Source: Planctomycetaceae bacterium (GTDB taxonomy: Bacteria > Planctomycetota > Phycisphaerae > Phycisphaerales > SM1A02). Taken from it: a stretch of DNA of 5,852 nucleotides. Positions 1 through 5,529 of this stretch are shown piece after piece. Each line of letters opens with the position of its first letter. Position 1 is the stretch's first letter. A program made the position numbers and the translations under genes. The stretch spans positions 1 through 5,852 of the forward strand of contig CANJIC010000133.1 of NCBI GenBank assembly GCA_947474205.1. Direction: 5' to 3'. The notes beneath the pieces are model-generated. The model ran no database searches. It had not been told where the DNA came from and saw only the letters and a program-made list of their open reading frames with translations.

Positions 1-701
1 AAGAAGGCGAAGTGTTGCGCATCGCCACCACTGATGACATGACGCGCTGGAACGCTTTTCAATCCGCCGCAAAAGATCGCCGCGACCACGCGCGTGAAAT
101 TGTTGCCAAGTACAAACTGAATGTGAAAGTGGTGGAGGTAGAAGTCATTTTGGGCGGCGAAACCGTGACCATGTTGTGGATGGGCCCCGAAGGAAATCCC
201 AACGAGCCGCCGCCGCCGCGCCCCGATATTTCCGGCGTGATGCGCGAGTTGGAGCAGCATTACGGCGCGCGCGTATTTGATCGACAAGTTGGCGCGCGCG
301 ATGAAGCGCGCTTGACGGCCGACTACGAAAAGTGCGGTCAACATTGTTGCTGCAAAAATTTCCTGAAGGTGCTCAAGCCAGTCAGCATGAAGAGCGCCAA
401 GATTCAGAAAGCCACCATGGACCCGCTTAAAATCAGTGGTCGTTGCGGGCGCCTGATGTGTTGCCTGCGCTATGAGGACAAAACGTACGAGGAACTCTCC
501 AAGCGCCTACCCAAAAAGAATTCGCGCGTGATGACCACCGACGGCCCCGGCACCGTGATCGACGGAAAAATTCTGGTGCAACTTGTGCTTGTTCGCCTTG
601 ACTCCGACAACAAGGAAGTTGCGTTTCCATTTGAGGAACTTTTGTCAGAGACACCGCCGCCAGCACCGCCATCCGCGCCGCCGCCAAACAGGCGCAATTG
701 A
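1..701 (+). CDS. PSP1-domain protein (RicT/YaaT-like), 5' end outside the window
   Basis: The reading frame is open from base 3, so the gene starts upstream. The GTG at 12 is internal, because the preceding codons (E-G-E) and the following VLRIATTDDM fit the usual 'GxVLRxAT' entry into a PSP1 C-terminal domain. Counting from that GTG as residue 1, the landmarks are GARDEARL (94-101), EKCGQHCCC (106-114), LKPVSMKSAK (121-130) and KISGRCGRLMCCLRYE (140-155). Cysteines lie at 108, 112-114, 145, 150 and 151. In Bacillus, RicT (YaaT) acts with RicA and RicF in an iron-sulfur-containing complex that helps RNase Y mature mRNAs. The conserved cysteines suggest cluster binding here too, but the role in planctomycetes is inferred. 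A proline-rich stretch (about 62-71) sits inside the domain and a second one forms the C-terminal tail (215-226). No membrane segment or signal peptide is visible in this part. lepB follows 171 bases downstream on the same strand. Confidence 0.88.
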   Translation, partial: EGEVLRIATTDDMTRWNAFQSAAKDRRDHAREIVAKYKLNVKVVEVEVILGGETVTMLWMGPEGNPNEPPPPRPDISGVMRELEQHYGARVFDRQVGARDEARLTADYEKCGQHCCCKNFLKVLKPVSMKSAKIQKATMDPLKISGRCGRLMCCLRYEDKTYEELSKRLPKKNSRVMTTDGPGTVIDGKILVQLVLVRLDSDNKEVAFPFEELLSETPPPAPPSAPPPNRRN

Positions 702-872
702 TTTGCGGTTTGTCCTCCGCTGACACGCGTCCTTCAAAGCCAAGCTGATTTGTATTGCAAAATATGTTCTCGCCATTCACGCTTGGTCATTTTCACGCGC
801 ATTGTCACACGCATCTTTGTCGTGTTCATCTTCATCACGCCTGCGCGCAACAGTCGATACATTGCTTCATTC

Positions 873-2546
873 ATGAGCGATTCTTCAAGCGAAACTCCGC
901 CGCACAATAAATGGCGACCAGCTGGCGTTGACACCTTGCAAGGCTTGATTGTGGCCTTCACCATTGCCATGGCGTTTCGCGGATTTGTGCTTGAAGGTTT
1001 TGTTATTCCAACTGGCTCCATGGCGCCAACATTGTTGGGCCAACACATTCGCGTTCATAGCGACGCCAGTGGTTACGCCTACACCGCCGATGGCGGCTCC
1101 GTGTTTGACAACGGCGCTCCGCCAACCGTGCGCGCTCCACTGGTTGATCCAATGGTCACGCGCCAATTTTCTATGGGCGAAACGGAACTCGGTCGCTTGC
1201 GCACTCAAGTTGTGGGTGGCGACCGCGTGTTGGTTCTGAAATATGTTCCGTGGGTTTTTCAACCGCAGCGCTGGGATGTGATTGTGTTTAAAAATCCGCC
1301 CGACCCAATTGGCGATTCACAAAATTACATCAAGCGCATGGTTGGCATGCCGTCGCAGTCGCTTCTTCTTGTTGATGGCGATGTGTTCACCGGCGCGCAA
1401 GACGCCGCGCCCGACGCATTGCGAATAGAGCGCAAGCCGGAAATGATTCAGCGCGCCGTGTGGCAACCCGTGTGGGGAAATGATTGGGCGCCCGTTGATC
1501 TTAAAAAACTGGAGACCACTTGGAAGCGCGCTTGGCCAGGCGCCGCGTTTGTTCCGGCTGGCGAAAATAAATCCGCGTGGGTGGCGGGGGACACGCGCGT
1601 TTGGAAGTGGCCAACCGCAAACGCCACGCAACTTGCATGGAGCGCGCAAAATTTTCCGGTGACGGATTGGAACGCCTACAACGTGTGGCGCCGCTCACCC
1701 GAGTTTCCTATGAGCGACATTCGCGCCACGGCCGCGCTGGAATTTGATCAACCTGAAAAAGCCACCGCGTCATTTGTGTTGAACACGCGCGGCTTATGTA
1801 TCACCGCCGCAGTGAGCAACGCGACCAAGTCCATCGACGTCACCGTGCAAACCGCGGGCACCGCCACCGAACCTACGCGCACTCTTGCGCAAGGCCACGC
1901 GACGCTTTCGGGTGAGCAGAAATTTCTTGACATTGAGTTCTGGCATGTCGACCAAGCCGTGTGGCTTTTTGTGAATGGCACAAAAGAGCTTTGTATTCCC
2001 TATGAATTTGCCGCAACTGGAACCACGCCTGTGATGCGCTTAACAGCATCCGGCATAGATCCCGCGCGCTACCGCAACGATTCCGTCACCACCAAGCCCG
2101 CCGGAATTCAATCCATGTCTTGGAATTTTTCCGGCTCGCCCGTCACGGTGCGCAACATGAAACTTGACCGCGACTTGTATTACCAACCCGGCATTCTGCT
2201 TCCCGGAAATCAGGTTGCGTCAAACGGCCCCATCATTCTTGGTAAGGCCTTCGCCACCGACATTGATGATCCCGCGCGCCTTGGTCCAAATGATTACCTG
2301 ATGTGTGGTGACAACAGTCCCGCCAGTCGTGACGGCCGATTCTGGGGAAGGCCGCATCCAATTTTGCAGCGCGTGATTGGATTTGAGAAACCTTTCGTGG
2401 TGCCACGCGAATTAATCGTGGGCAAAGCGTGGTGCGTGTATTTTCCCGCCACGTATCCGCTTGGCAGTGGTCTTGAAATGCAGGACCCCGGCGCACGCAG
2501 TCCCAATGTTGTTCCAAACTTTGGATCGTTGCGATTCATCCGCTAA
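873..2546 (+). CDS. lepB: Signal peptidase I with a large insert between catalytic boxes D and E
   Basis: This membrane-bound serine/lysine protease removes signal peptides from exported proteins outside the inner membrane. It has 557 residues, against roughly 170-330 in typical bacteria. A single N-terminal membrane segment spans about 21-40. Box B, FVIPTGSMAPTLLG, places the nucleophile at Ser49. Box C covers about 115-142 (GGDRVLVLKYV...RWDVIVFKNP). Box D, NYIKRMVGMP, places the general base at Lys154. Box E, YLMCGDNSPASRDGRFWG, lies at 475-492, followed by the family-like end VPNFGSLRFIR. About 300 residues separate boxes D and E. They include a tryptophan-rich stretch (about 195-280) and a region at about 285-390 resembling a LamG/concanavalin-like beta-sandwich (FLDIEFWHVDQAVWLFVNGT). 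The frame stays open upstream to a TTG at 750, but that extension looks non-coding, and the ATG at 873 gives the expected short polar N-terminus. No Shine-Dalgarno sequence precedes it. All catalytic residues are present, so activity is expected. Confidence 0.93.
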   Translation: MSDSSSETPPHNKWRPAGVDTLQGLIVAFTIAMAFRGFVLEGFVIPTGSMAPTLLGQHIRVHSDASGYAYTADGGSVFDNGAPPTVRAPLVDPMVTRQFSMGETELGRLRTQVVGGDRVLVLKYVPWVFQPQRWDVIVFKNPPDPIGDSQNYIKRMVGMPSQSLLLVDGDVFTGAQDAAPDALRIERKPEMIQRAVWQPVWGNDWAPVDLKKLETTWKRAWPGAAFVPAGENKSAWVAGDTRVWKWPTANATQLAWSAQNFPVTDWNAYNVWRRSPEFPMSDIRATAALEFDQPEKATASFVLNTRGLCITAAVSNATKSIDVTVQTAGTATEPTRTLAQGHATLSGEQKFLDIEFWHVDQAVWLFVNGTKELCIPYEFAATGTTPVMRLTASGIDPARYRNDSVTTKPAGIQSMSWNFSGSPVTVRNMKLDRDLYYQPGILLPGNQVASNGPIILGKAFATDIDDPARLGPNDYLMCGDNSPASRDGRFWGRPHPILQRVIGFEKPFVVPRELIVGKAWCVYFPATYPLGSGLEMQDPGARSPNVVPNFGSLRFIR

Positions 2547-2629
2547 GTTGCGCTTGCGCATGTATTGCGCGCAACTCCAGCTCAACATGCGCGCACGCTC
2601 ATTCCACGCCTTGCAATTCAAATTAATAA

Positions 2630-2658
2630 AAAACCAGGCGCAGAATACGCTTGGTTTT
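2630..2658. terminator. Probable bidirectional intrinsic terminator between converging genes
   Basis: The arms AAAACCAGGCG (2630-2640) and CGCTTGGTTTT (2648-2658) form an 11-base-pair stem around a 7-base loop. Read as plus-strand RNA, the only imperfection is one G-U pair. Read as minus-strand RNA, that position is an A-C mismatch, but the stem runs into a good U tract (complement of 2625-2633). It lies 83 bases after the lepB stop and 19 bases beyond the stop of the kelch gene, so it is well placed to end both transcripts. Confidence 0.65.
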
Positions 2659-2677
2659 AAAATTCAATTCAATTCAT

Positions 2678-4303
2678 TTATTGGCAAGAACCTTCGTTGA
2701 TCAGCAATAAACCAACGTCGCTTGAGTCAACCACGTTGTCAAAATTAAAATCGGCGGGACAATTCGGGCAATCACCAAAGTCAAGAAGCGTAAGACCCAT
2801 GTCCGCGCTATCAACCACGTTGTCGGCGTTCAAGTCGGCGGAACGCACTGGCGTGTAGTCAAACACAATCGCGTCGGATGCAATTCCGTTTGCGGTCACC
2901 ACCATGGAATAGGTTCCCTCTGGAACACTGGCCGGAATTGTGAAGTTGGTTGTGGTCACCAAACTTCCAGTGCTCACGCCGCAACTATTCCAGTTGTAGG
3001 TGCGCGCGTAATACACGTTCGTTCCCGAACTCAATCGAATGATTGGATAATTGGTGTTCATCTGCCAATCGTCGCCGTAGGAAGCGCCCTCTGAAATGCC
3101 ATTGAACTTGGTGCCAGTCAATGTGTATTTGCCGCAACCGTCCTGTGAGTAGTAGGAAATAATTGGCTTGCCAGCAGCAAGCGGTGCGCCGCTTGGTTGA
3201 TACAAGTAGTACTGGCTTGAGCCTTGGTATGCGAACAAAACATTTCCATCTGGTAAATCAAGCAGTGTGAATACGTAGACCGAATCATTAATGCTTGTGC
3301 CACCGGTGGGCGCGTTGATTTGCGTGTGCGTGTTGGTTACATAGTCATATTCATAGAAAGTAGTTGGCGAGGGAAAGTGGTTGGCAGATGTTGGAATGGG
3401 TGATGCGAGATGCAGAACTTTTCCATCCGCCATCATTGCCATTGCCGCATCGGGTGCTCCGTTCGCGCCAGGAACAACAGCGCCCGCGGCCCATGTGCCT
3501 TTGGTCTCCGTTCCGGTTGGTGTGTACAACGCCGTCTTGCCAGTTGACCCAACAAAAAAAGCTTTGCCGTTTGGAAGCAACACCGCGCCGCCAGTTTCAT
3601 ATCCGTACGCGTCATACAAGGCGACCGGCACCACGCCGTCCACATACCAAGCATTACGAGCAGGAATGTAGCGCTCACTTGAAGTGGCAAGCCGGTCAAC
3701 AAACAAAATACTATTGTCAGGCAATTTCATCCATGCGGATTCATTGTGAATACCCTTGCAAGTGGGCCCGGCGACAAACGTGTTTGTCTTTGGATTATAA
3801 ATTGATGTTCCCTTGAGCGTGCCCGTGACAAGCGCTTGCATGACGCGGCCATCCGGCATCATTTCTGAATTACCATCACTCACTCTTCCAAGCGGCGAGG
3901 GAGTTGCCGTCCACACGTTGGTGAGCGGGTTGTAGACCTCGCCCGCTGAACCGCCTGTTCCATATTCACCGCCAGCCACATACAAGCGGCCGTCCATAAG
4001 AAGTTGGGAAGAGAAATACAGTCGCGTGTTGATCATTGGCGCAATGGATGACCATGTTCCATTGGCGTAACTGCCGTGAATGTCTGGCGTAAGTTTGTTC
4101 CAAATATTTCCAAGGCCGTCGGTGCCGCCGCTATAACTTTTGCACAACACGCTTCCGTCGGACAGCAGAATTAATCCACCGCCGCTTTGATCAGGTGCGT
4201 TTGCGACCACGGGGGTCCAAGTTCCTGCGGCGTTGCTTTGTGCGGTTATGCCCGTGACAGTAATCATGCAAGCGGTGACGAAATATTGAATAGGTAATTT
4301 CAT
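2678..4303 (-). CDS. Secreted kelch-type beta-propeller with galactose-oxidase-like C-terminal domain and dockerin-like tail
   Basis: The product has 541 residues. Residues 1-25 form a Sec signal peptide (MKLP, hydrophobic core, likely cut near SNA|AG). Seven copies of a 'hydrophobic-x-D/N-G-x-hydrophobic' hairpin follow, with the D/N at 49, 104, 151, 196, 245, 293 and 352. Several are followed by 'YNPxTNxW' strands, as in the kelch/galactose oxidase fold, which suggests a seven-bladed propeller. Residues about 375-484 match the early-set (immunoglobulin-like) domain that ends galactose-oxidase-like proteins (YGDDWQMNTNYPIIRL, NVYYARTYNWNSCGVSTGS). Residues 489-541 carry two dockerin-like calcium loops (D490-D501 and D518-D529). 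I do not recognise the copper ligands or the Tyr-Cys pair of galactose oxidase, so it is probably a binding or structural protein of the cell surface or outside medium. The start ATG gives a good signal peptide but has no Shine-Dalgarno sequence. The substrate is unknown. Confidence 0.87.
   Translation of the reverse strand: MKLPIQYFVTACMITVTGITAQSNAAGTWTPVVANAPDQSGGGLILLSDGSVLCKSYSGGTDGLGNIWNKLTPDIHGSYANGTWSSIAPMINTRLYFSSQLLMDGRLYVAGGEYGTGGSAGEVYNPLTNVWTATPSPLGRVSDGNSEMMPDGRVMQALVTGTLKGTSIYNPKTNTFVAGPTCKGIHNESAWMKLPDNSILFVDRLATSSERYIPARNAWYVDGVVPVALYDAYGYETGGAVLLPNGKAFFVGSTGKTALYTPTGTETKGTWAAGAVVPGANGAPDAAMAMMADGKVLHLASPIPTSANHFPSPTTFYEYDYVTNTHTQINAPTGGTSINDSVYVFTLLDLPDGNVLFAYQGSSQYYLYQPSGAPLAAGKPIISYYSQDGCGKYTLTGTKFNGISEGASYGDDWQMNTNYPIIRLSSGTNVYYARTYNWNSCGVSTGSLVTTTNFTIPASVPEGTYSMVVTANGIASDAIVFDYTPVRSADLNADNVVDSADMGLTLLDFGDCPNCPADFNFDNVVDSSDVGLLLINEGSCQ
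2727..2824 (-). repeat. Duplicated dockerin-like coding unit, 84-base period
   Basis: The 14-mer TCAACCACGTTGTC occurs at 2727-2740 and again at 2811-2824, exactly 84 bases (28 codons) apart and in the same frame. Each copy encodes the NVVDS core of one calcium-binding loop of the kelch protein. The protein-level period is also 28 residues (D490 to D518). The copies are identical over this core and diverge around it, which fits an internal duplication under selection for the DxNxDxxxDxxD pattern. Confidence 0.75.
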
Positions 4304-4335
4304 ATTTGAACTTTAGTTGTTTCTTTGACCGGAGT

Positions 4336-4369
4336 AAAAGCAAAAACCGCTTCAAGAATTTGAAGTGGT
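4336..4369 (-). terminator. Terminator-like hairpin in the leader of the kelch gene
   Basis: The arms ACCGCTTCAA (4346-4355) and TTGAAGTGGT (4360-4369) enclose a four-base loop. On the minus strand the stem (with one A-C mismatch) runs directly into a U-rich tail complementary to the A runs at 4342-4346 and 4336-4339. This is the shape of a rho-independent terminator reading toward the kelch gene, whose start codon is 33 bases further on. The plus strand has no U tract after the hairpin. No minus-strand gene lies directly upstream to need a terminator, so it may be a transcription attenuator in the leader or the 3' end of a short RNA. Confidence 0.45.
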
Positions 4370-4464
4370 CCAATGACTGCATTCAACATGGCACAATTTC
4401 CACGAAGTGCAACGAAAAAAGCAAATTTAATAATTTTTTATTGCCAACTGTGTGCGGGTTATAA

Positions 4465-4572
4465 GTCCTTCAGAATGGTCAAGTGCAGGCACTGCCCGCG
4501 GGTCTTGCCATTTTTGCGATTGAATTTGCCTGGGCGCGGCGCTGGCTGAAGAAGGTTAAACAAATGGCGTAA
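4465..4572 (+). pseudogene. Remnant of a PGPGW-type transmembrane protein gene (C-terminal end only)
   Basis: The frame that follows an in-frame TAA (4462-4464) and ends at TAA 4570-4572 reads ...LPAGLAIFAIEFAWARRW followed by LKKVKQMA. This closely resembles the final membrane helix and basic tail of the small PGPGW family, whose members usually end in a 'GLAxLAxEFxWARRxL(K/R)R' pattern. The upstream half, with the first helix and the PGPGW/PGPG motif, is missing, and the frame is closed 27 codons before the conserved part ends. A GTG at 4483 could start a peptide of about 29 residues, but no ribosome binding site is seen. It is more likely a decaying fragment left when the upstream part was lost near the AT-rich tract. 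Family recognition is from memory of the motif. Confidence 0.5.
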
Positions 4573-4695
4573 GAGGCGATGGATAAATTACATCACAATT
4601 CGCCGCAACATCCATCAAATCATGCGTCGCAATATTCCGCCACTTCAACGACTACCGAATCCGCGTCCAAGAAATAACCGAACTCGTTTCTTCAC

Positions 4696-5202
4696 ATGAC
4701 CAAAAAAACAAAATCTAAAGTTGCAGCAACGCCGACAAATTTGCAAACCAGCACTGGCTTCTGGCTGGCCAAATCGGAACCAGACGTGTACGGCATTGCA
4801 AATTTAAAGCGTGACAAGCGCACGCTGTGGGAAGGCGTGCGCAATTATCAAGCGCGCAACTTTATGCGCGCCATGAAGAAGGGTGATCGCGTGTTGTTCT
4901 ATCACTCCAACGCGGATCCTTCGGGCGTGGCTGGCGTGGCAACCGTATGCGCGCTTGCTCAACCAGACCCCTTGCAATTTGACAAGCGCAGCGAATTTTT
5001 TGATGCTGGAGCAACCAAGGAACAGCCGCGTTGGTCCGCCGTAGAACTTGCGTTTGAAAAAGAATTCGCGCGCGTCATCACGCTTGAAGAATTGCGCGCC
5101 GTGAAATCGCTTTCGCATTTACTCATTTTGCAACGCGGCAATCGGTTGTCCGTGACCCCAGTTCAGCCAGCTGAATTTCGAACCATTTGCGACTTGACTT
5201 AA
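4696..5202 (+). CDS. EVE-domain protein (thymocyte nuclear protein 1-like)
   Basis: This is a 168-residue, probably cytoplasmic protein made almost entirely of one EVE domain (about 22-166). Signature blocks are FWLAKSEPD (22-30), LWEGVRNYQARNFMRAMKKGD (within 44-64), VLFYHSN (66-72), GVAGVATV (77-84) and RLSVTPVQPAEF (150-161). EVE domains belong to the PUA-like fold and are thought to recognise modified bases in DNA or RNA through an aromatic cage. Trp23, Trp45 and the YHSN segment are in the places expected for the pocket. Bacterial stand-alone members of about 150 residues are common and mostly uncharacterised. Here an extra lysine-, serine- and threonine-rich leader of about 20 residues precedes the domain. 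The ATG is the only start after an in-frame stop at 4675, and no Shine-Dalgarno sequence precedes it. No methylase or restriction gene is adjacent, so a defence role has no local support. Confidence 0.92.
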   Translation: MTKKTKSKVAATPTNLQTSTGFWLAKSEPDVYGIANLKRDKRTLWEGVRNYQARNFMRAMKKGDRVLFYHSNADPSGVAGVATVCALAQPDPLQFDKRSEFFDAGATKEQPRWSAVELAFEKEFARVITLEELRAVKSLSHLLILQRGNRLSVTPVQPAEFRTICDLT

Positions 5203-5210
5203 TTATCTGT

Positions 5211-5277
5211 CCCAACTCTGGCCTAAACCTCGACCAAATCTTGTCCCAACTCTGGCCCAACTCTGGCCCAACTTTTT
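5211..5277. repeat. Degenerate 11-base tandem repeat, consensus CCCAACTCTGG
   Basis: Units begin at 5211, 5222, 5233, 5245, 5256 and 5267. The first, fourth and fifth are exact CCCAACTCTGG. The second (CCTAAACCTCG), the third (12 bases, ACCAAATCTTGT) and the last (CCCAACTTTTT) are degenerate. The array begins eight bases after the EVE stop codon. It has no dyad symmetry of its own and encodes nothing evident. It could be a replication-slippage array or part of a dispersed intergenic repeat family. Confidence 0.7.
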
Positions 5278-5279
5278 AG

Positions 5280-5301
5280 CCCACCCCTACATCCCCACCC
5301 C
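5280..5301 (-). other. G-quadruplex motif (minus strand)
   Basis: Read on the minus strand the segment is GGGG-T-GGGG-ATGTA-GGGG-T-GGG. It has four runs of at least three G with loops of 1, 5 and 1 bases, which meets the standard G3+N1-7 rule. It follows the CCCAAC repeats directly, and these add further GGG runs on the same strand. For plus-strand transcription the G-rich strand is the template. Folding is a prediction from sequence; function is unknown. Confidence 0.6.
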
Positions 5302-5405
5302 ATTTGCCACACACCCAACCGCCGCGGTGACAGTTCGGACGGTCAAACCAACACAATTAATCCAAATATCCATACGCACCGCCAAAAATTCCACCCAATT
5401 TTAGA

Positions 5406-5436
5406 TTTGTTTGCCTAAATCCAAACTTTTGTTTGC
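5406..5436. repeat. 9-base direct repeat TTTGTTTGC, 22 bases apart
   Basis: TTTGTTTGC occurs at 5406-5414 and 5428-5436. The start-to-start distance is close to two helical turns, so a protein could contact both copies on the same face of the DNA. It lies about 95-125 bases before the start of the exported protein gene. In AT-rich sequence this may also be chance. Confidence 0.25.
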
Positions 5437-5465
5437 ATGTAGTTCATTTTCGGACACATTGAAGT

Positions 5466-5498
5466 GTTCAATTCAACTGAACCTGTCTATCTATAGAT
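5466..5498 (+). promoter_or_regulatory. Possible promoter/operator region of the exported protein gene
   Basis: Two dyads stand side by side. GTTCAATTCAACTGAAC (5466-5482) is an imperfect palindrome with 7 of 8 arm positions paired. ATCTATAGAT (5489-5498) is a perfect 10-base palindrome that also contains a TATAGA resembling a -10 element. No good -35 sits at the right spacing, so the promoter reading is weak. The location, 32-64 bases before the start codon, suits an operator. Confidence 0.3.
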
Positions 5499-5519
5499 CC
5501 ATTTTTACGTACTTCAACC

Positions 5520-5523
5520 GGAG
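5520..5523 (+). promoter_or_regulatory. Shine-Dalgarno sequence GGAG
   Basis: GGAG sits six bases before the ATG at 5530, a normal spacing, and supports that start. It is the only clear Shine-Dalgarno sequence among the four gene starts visible in the window. Confidence 0.6.
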
Positions 5524-5529
5524 CCCAGC

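Larger units (their letters stand above)
4304..4695. other. Intergenic region between the divergent kelch and EVE genes
   Basis: No intact gene is visible in these 392 bases. They hold the leader of the kelch gene on the minus strand with a terminator-like hairpin (4336-4369), an AT-rich tract (about 4415-4443), the tail of a PGPGW-type membrane protein gene (4465-4572) and about 120 bases of unassigned sequence before the EVE start. Promoters for both flanking genes should lie here, but I could not pick a convincing -35/-10 pair on either strand. Confidence 0.5.
5203..5529. other. Intergenic region between the EVE gene and the exported protein gene
   Basis: There is no gene in these 327 bases. 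From 5203 to about 5320 the plus strand is rich in C and poor in G. This part holds an 11-base tandem repeat (5211-5277) and a G-quadruplex motif on the minus strand (5280-5301). The right half is AT-rich and contains a 9-base direct repeat and two palindromes, so it probably holds the promoter of the gene at 5530. I see no hairpin terminator for the EVE gene. Confidence 0.6.

Noticed and set aside
785..840. Apparent short repeats (CATTTTCACGCG / CATTGTCACACG) between PSP1 and lepB
   Set aside because: Only two 12-base units match well (10 of 12). The rest is irregular pyrimidine-rich sequence, so chance cannot be excluded.
750..872. In-frame extension of lepB upstream to a TTG at 750
   Set aside because: It would add 41 residues with a second hydrophobic segment. 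The ATG at 873 already gives the usual short polar N-terminus followed by the single membrane helix, and the extension reads like intergenic sequence.
734..1048. Minus-strand open frame overlapping the start of lepB, and the many other long frames inside lepB and the kelch gene
   Set aside because: These are shadows of well-supported genes, with no recognisable domain or ribosome binding site.
2547..2592. Nested inverted repeats just after the lepB stop (GTTGCGC...GCGCAAC and GCGCATGT...ACATGCGC)
   Set aside because: The pairings compete with each other, have no U tract, and GCGC words are very common in this DNA. The hairpin at 2630-2658 is a far better terminator.
4268..4279. Possible lipobox V-T-A-C at residues 9-12 of the kelch protein
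   Set aside because: It falls too early, with only a very short hydrophobic stretch before it and hydrophobic residues continuing after it. A signal peptidase I site near residue 25 fits better.
4474..4516. Bulged hairpin (AATGGTCAAG / CTTGCCATT) followed by a T run on the plus strand
   Set aside because: The loop is long, the stem has a bulge and the site overlaps the conserved part of the PGPGW remnant, so it is not supported as a terminator.
4579..4677. 32-codon open frame before the EVE gene and in the same frame
   Set aside because: It encodes a low-complexity His/Ser/Thr peptide. The AAGAGG before it is only two bases from the ATG, and a stop separates it from the EVE start. Chance is the simplest explanation.
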